From Pyrinomonadaceae bacterium (GTDB lineage Bacteria > Acidobacteriota > Blastocatellia > Pyrinomonadales > Pyrinomonadaceae): a DNA stretch of 64,000 bases. The stretch spans positions 62,001 to 126,000 of the forward strand of contig DASUNM010000024.1 in NCBI GenBank assembly GCA_036277115.1, read 5' to 3'. Shown piece after piece: positions 60,244 to 64,000 of this stretch. The notes beneath the pieces are model-generated. The model was not told the origin of the DNA, did not search any database, and saw only the letters and a list, made by a program, of their open reading frames with translations. Position numbers and translations under genes: made by a program. Every line of letters starts with the position of its first letter. Position 1 is the first letter of the stretch.

Positions 60244-63200
60244 CTACTGCCTGTCGAAGGTACAAAGAATTGTGCCGTTGCTATCGTACACTATGATGCT
60301 CGTGCTGCTGACCACGACACCGTGAATCCCTGGGGCAGCTATGGCTTGTTGACGTATGGCCCCCGCATCGCGGTCACTAATATCCCTCCGACTACCAATT
60401 GTTCCCGGACCACCATCAGGATTCGGGTCGCCTTCGTTAAACGGATGGGTGTGAAAACTGTAGTCGTAGCGTATGTTGCCGCCGCTGTTTGCTACTTGCT
60501 GCCTCACCCAGGCGGTCTTTCCAGGCAAGCTCGCTCTCGCTGAGCCTGCCGGCGGCTCGTAGAATTCGACGACGCTCCGATTGTCGGAATGAATCAGCAG
60601 CGATGTGCCCAGCAAGCCTCCTTGTTCACGAGTGTTAGCCGTTCCAGGCTGCGAGTTCTTCCAAGCAGCGTCGAGGGCCGCCTTATTCTCGGGGTTGCCA
60701 AGTAGGTTCTCGCGGTGCTTTGCACATTCCTTTTCCCGTTTGGGATCAGGCTTCAGGGTTGGCGGCCGCCGTTCCTGGCCGCCAGGCGAACCACCGCCGG
60801 GGCCACCGCCACCGGGATTACCGCCGCCGAAGGGACCAGCATCGGGTATCCAATAGAGCGAACATCTCAAGAACGGATCGCTGACCTGGATGGGATTGTC
60901 CGGGTCTGTCACATCAAACCACGCCCACCAACTGCAAATTTCGATAAAACGCAGACCTGTCGGATCGATGAAATTTACGGGATCGTTTTGGGTGTAGGTG
61001 TAGCGATTGAAGCTCTGCGGATTGGCGATGACCATGCTGCGACTGAGAGGATCGGGAGTCGTCCAGCGTCCTGACAGATTTTCATACTTTCGCCACGCCG
61101 TGTGGTCCAGTCCCGTTGCTTCATCGCGCTCTGTCAAACCATATTTTTGGCGGATCGCGGTCGTCGCAGCGTAGGATTGCGAGGTCGAACGCAAACCAAT
61201 ACCCGCCCAGATTTCTTCTCCAAACGGCAGGAAATCATGACGCGAAATCACGCTGCTGGAACTGCCGTTGTTATTCATCACTGCTCGCGTTCCGCCCTGC
61301 ACGTCCGTCAAAACATACTTGATCGTGGCGCTGCCGCTGGAGGTGCTGGTGCACAACCGGCTCACATTGTTTTGGAACTCAGTGCTGTAGGCAAAGCCCA
61401 AACGCACCTGGTCGCGCGTCGAGTTATTCAACGCACCCAACCAGAAATCGTAGCCCCCCTGATCGGGGGCGCGCAGCAAGTAACTGGCGTAAAGGTCGGT
61501 CACAAATTCGCCGTTGGTTCGATTGCGATTCAGGTATTCGGTAGAGGTAAACAGACTGGCTCCGAGGTTTTGGGCGGCAATAATCAACTGCGACAGGCCC
61601 TGAGCTTGCGCCTGTCTGAGCGTGTTCTTCCAATCCGGATCAGTGGAGGAATTGTACGCCCTGCCCAGAGCGCCCTGGTAGAACCCATCCACAAAATCGC
61701 TGATCGACATGTAGCAGCTCGCGGCGGTTTCATAAACCGCCAGCAACTGCCCACCGCGATAAATGTTCTCGCGCTCCAAAGTCGAACCGCTGGTCCCGCT
61801 GTACTCGGCGACGGTCTGGCCAAACAAGTCATAGACCATGGTGCGCGTGCCGGCATTCGAGGTCGTCTGCACGCGCTTCCCGGCGGAATCGTAGATTGAG
61901 GTTTGATAGCCGTCATTGTTGACGCTATCGGCGACAGTCATGCGTCCGTTTGCGTCATAGGTGTAACTCATGCCGCGGAATTTATTGTCTTGAGTGATAT
62001 TGCCGGCATTGTCGTAAGTCACATTTGACGTAAACCGGTTGGTACTCGTGCTGTAGTCGGACAATGAGACGGCCGACAGACCTAAGGTGCTGTTGGCGGA
62101 CTGCGCGCGATTGCCGTAGCGATCGTACGTATAGCTGTGCGAATACGTCTGCGAACTCATACTGCCGCTTTGGTACTCACGCACGTTCGCGATGCGACCC
62201 AATTCGTCGTAGCCAAAGCCCTGCGACCACTGGGCTGTGGTGCCGATGGTAGCCGTGATTTTTCCGATTTGACCGTTGTTCTTCGAGGTGTCCACCGCGC
62301 CCGAGCTGGTGTTGAATTCGCCGTAGCCGTAATCGTATTGCTGCTGAACAGCGCTGCCGAGGCTCAACTTCACTTGAGACGGTTGCAGACGCCGGTTGTA
62401 GTCCCTCGTGTGGACGGCAGTGTTGCCCCAGGTCTCAGATTTAAGTCCGCCGTGGGCCGCGTATTGTAAGGATTGTGTAAACGTGTTCGTGCCATCGCCG
62501 ACCGAGGCAAGTCTGCCGCCTTCGTCATACGAATAGGTTAGGCTGCGACCTGACGGATAGGTTTCCCCGGTCAGCATTCCCGCGTAGTTGTAGGCGTAGC
62601 CAAGTTTGTATTTCGTCGGGGTCGAGCCCGTCAACTGAAACTGCTGAACCACCCGGCCCATCGAGTCATAGCCGAAATAAGTTCCCGTCGCGCCACTGCC
62701 GTAGGTCATCGCGACGAGCCGCCCAGTCGAGTAGCCGCGTGAATAATTGTCAGGCGAAGATGTGCTCGGTGCGCCCGAGGGCAAAGTCTGCGCATCGTAG
62801 TAGTAATGCGCCGTGGGTGTGGAATCCGAATAACTGATCTCGGTCACCCGATGCAGGGCATCGTAGGTGAAACTGGTTTGCACTCCCCGAGCGTCGTAGG
62901 CGTTGGTTACCAAGCCGCTGCTGTTGTACTCGATTTTGCGCGTCCACGAGCTGTTGCCGGTCAGCGAGTCACTCAAATTGTAATTTGAATTTACTGTCTG
63001 CTCGACCTGTCGCTCGCGAATTAGACGCGATAGCGAGTCATATTTGAAATAGCGATCCTGCGAGTCCTGATTGATCCTTACGAGGTTGTCCAGGGCGTCG
63101 TAATAATAGTTAGTCGCCTGGTTCGGCGAGCTCGTGGAGCCCAATCCGGAAGTTGTCGGCTCGTCCAAACGGATGACGCGGCCGAGCCCATCCCCTTTCT

Positions 63201-64000
63201 GACGTCGAACTTTGCCGGCTGCATCGGTGACCGTGGTATAGACGCCGTCAAAATTGAACGTCACCGACGTCAGCAGCGAGTTGTCGTTGTCGCCGCGCGG
63301 CATCGTCACCTGGGTGACGCGGCCGAGATGATCGAAGACCGTCGTCGTCCAGAACATGTTTGTTGAGCTGAGTGGAGTCGAACTATAGCTGCTGGCGTAA
63401 TACGGACTGCTGGCGCGATAAGCTCGACCCGTGGTGTCATATTCAATGTCCTGTACAGACCAGCCATCGGCGGAAGTCTGATTGCTCATATTGCGGGCGG
63501 CCGCGCCGCGACCATCGAAGTACTGCCGGCTCGTCACATACCGGGTTGCGCCACCGGAACCGTTGTTGTCGAGCTTCGTTGCTGATTCAACGTACGACAG
63601 ATATCGGCCCGCGCCGTCAGCGCTCAACGCGTCTGAGTAGGTCAGATAAGTCGCGCCGCCGTCCGTGAAAGAGACGTGTTCAAGGCGCAATGAATCGCTA
63701 TGGTAATAATTAGTCGTCGTCTGATTGTTTTCATCCGTCGTCGTGGCACGCAATCCCGTGTTTAAGCTGTAAGTCGCGGACATCGTGGTATGAAGGCCGC
63801 TCGGGTTGCCATTCGTTATGGAAGTTGGGTAGGCATACGTGTAGGTATTCGGACTGTCTGTGTAGCTGATTGATTTAAGTTGACAGCAATCAACGTCAGC
63901 GGTTGTTACATTGCCCGCGATATCGTATGTCGTCGAATGGTTGATCGCACCGGAAGCATTCGCTGCGTCGGCGTAACTCGTAACGGTGGTTACATTGCCG
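60244..64000 (-). CDS. Rhs/YD-repeat protein with internal DUF4214 segment and C-terminal JAB/JAMM-like domain, 5' end outside window
   Basis: The frame stays open to the right edge, so at least 1250 residues are present (numbering below from an internal Met at 63783). YD repeats fill to about 680 (YDTTGRAYRASSPYYASSYSS; YDALDNLVRINQDSQDRYFKYDSLSRLI). At about 688-811 a DUF4214 segment is inserted (SISDFVDGFYQGALGRAY; FVTDLYASYLLRAPDQGGYDFW). The Rhs core follows (DHTAWRKYENLSGRWTTPDPL ... YTQNDPVNFIDPTGL, about 895-950), then a Gly/Pro-rich hinge and a C-terminal domain with EQGGLLG (Glu1053), HTHP (His1111, His1113) and SRRDISDRD. Pattern fits JAB/JAMM metallopeptidases. A secreted or surface polymorphic toxin is likely. 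Confidence 0.88.
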   Translation of the reverse strand, partial: GNVTTVTSYADAANASGAINHSTTYDIAGNVTTADVDCCQLKSISYTDSPNTYTYAYPTSITNGNPSGLHTTMSATYSLNTGLRATTTDENNQTTTNYYHSDSLRLEHVSFTDGGATYLTYSDALSADGAGRYLSYVESATKLDNNGSGGATRYVTSRQYFDGRGAAARNMSNQTSADGWSVQDIEYDTTGRAYRASSPYYASSYSSTPLSSTNMFWTTTVFDHLGRVTQVTMPRGDNDNSLLTSVTFNFDGVYTTVTDAAGKVRRQKGDGLGRVIRLDEPTTSGLGSTSSPNQATNYYYDALDNLVRINQDSQDRYFKYDSLSRLIRERQVEQTVNSNYNLSDSLTGNSSWTRKIEYNSSGLVTNAYDARGVQTSFTYDALHRVTEISYSDSTPTAHYYYDAQTLPSGAPSTSSPDNYSRGYSTGRLVAMTYGSGATGTYFGYDSMGRVVQQFQLTGSTPTKYKLGYAYNYAGMLTGETYPSGRSLTYSYDEGGRLASVGDGTNTFTQSLQYAAHGGLKSETWGNTAVHTRDYNRRLQPSQVKLSLGSAVQQQYDYGYGEFNTSSGAVDTSKNNGQIGKITATIGTTAQWSQGFGYDELGRIANVREYQSGSMSSQTYSHSYTYDRYGNRAQSANSTLGLSAVSLSDYSTSTNRFTSNVTYDNAGNITQDNKFRGMSYTYDANGRMTVADSVNNDGYQTSIYDSAGKRVQTTSNAGTRTMVYDLFGQTVAEYSGTSGSTLERENIYRGGQLLAVYETAASCYMSISDFVDGFYQGALGRAYNSSTDPDWKNTLRQAQAQGLSQLIIAAQNLGASLFTSTEYLNRNRTNGEFVTDLYASYLLRAPDQGGYDFWLGALNNSTRDQVRLGFAYSTEFQNNVSRLCTSTSSGSATIKYVLTDVQGGTRAVMNNNGSSSSVISRHDFLPFGEEIWAGIGLRSTSQSYAATTAIRQKYGLTERDEATGLDHTAWRKYENLSGRWTTPDPLSRSMVIANPQSFNRYTYTQNDPVNFIDPTGLRFIEICSWWAWFDVTDPDNPIQVSDPFLRCSLYWIPDAGPFGGGNPGGGGPGGGSPGGQERRPPTLKPDPKREKECAKHRENLLGNPENKAALDAAWKNSQPGTANTREQGGLLGTSLLIHSDNRSVVEFYEPPAGSARASLPGKTAWVRQQVANSGGNIRYDYSFHTHPFNEGDPNPDGGPGTIGSRRDISDRDAGAIRQQAIAAPGIHGVVVSSTSIIVYDSNGTILCTFDRQ

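Overview
The window looks like a chromosomal segment of an acidobacterium, most likely class Blastocatellia (Pyrinomonadales-like). That is an inference from gene content, not from a marker gene. The indicators are VWFA-related secreted proteins, a zinc-ribbon Ser/Thr kinase next to DUF4384 and CHAT proteins, repeated DUF4214 domains, a PadR regulator followed by a permease-prefix protein, an EF-G2-type GTPase, an alpha-glucan phosphorylase with a DUF3417 N-terminus, an Rhs/YD-repeat protein, and many intergenic palindromes. G+C looks moderately high by eye. I saw no rRNA, tRNA, CRISPR array, transposase or phage gene. Both window edges cut genes: ettA at the left (5' end missing) and a giant Rhs gene at the right (5' end missing).

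Layout. 1-4.1 kb: ABC-F factor EttA, a DUF3667 membrane protein, a small exported protein and an MHS-type MFS transporter, all on plus. 4.2-6.0 kb: secreted lamin-tail/Calx-beta/DUF4214 protein on minus. 6.3-8.5 kb: ECF sigma factor with two VOC-fold proteins. 8.5-10.3 kb: a partly duplicated lipoprotein gene whose first copy has been spliced onto an AgmX/PglI-like domain. 10.3-19 kb: class II aldolase, a 1528-residue coiled-coil/HEAT protein, a Spy-like periplasmic protein and a TPR-Fis-receiver regulator. 19-26 kb: PrsW-like protease, cyclic-nucleotide phosphodiesterase-like MBL protein, ferredoxin, DinB-like protein, CDP-alcohol phosphotransferase-like protein, and a four-gene minus-strand operon (YtxJ, DUF971, a pseudo-receiver, a zinc-ribbon protein).

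26-32 kb holds a minus-strand cluster of a transmembrane Ser/Thr kinase with a DUF4384-like sensor, a secreted DUF4384 protein and an exported TPR-CHAT (caspase-fold) protein. This is one of the best candidates for an uncharacterised system. 32-39.8 kb: an exported helical-repeat protein with a Cys-rich partner, glucan phosphorylase, an acidic unknown protein plus a macrodomain protein, a VWA protein and a DCC-family thiol oxidoreductase. 39.8-48.9 kb: PadR-controlled ABC exporter genes, EF-G2, and an outer-membrane polysaccharide-export (SLBB) operon. 48.9-57.4 kb: VWFA-related protein, three peptidases (prolyl oligopeptidase, M23, M3), a stand-alone LigD phosphoesterase domain and RNase HII. 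57.6-64 kb: a GT39 glycosyltransferase, a small exported protein and the Rhs protein, which carries an internal DUF4214 segment and a C-terminal JAB/JAMM-like domain.

The intergenic DNA is unusually structured. At least four palindrome or repeat families and several heptamer minisatellites, some folded back as long hairpins, sit between genes, mostly at 3' ends, where several double as plausible terminators.
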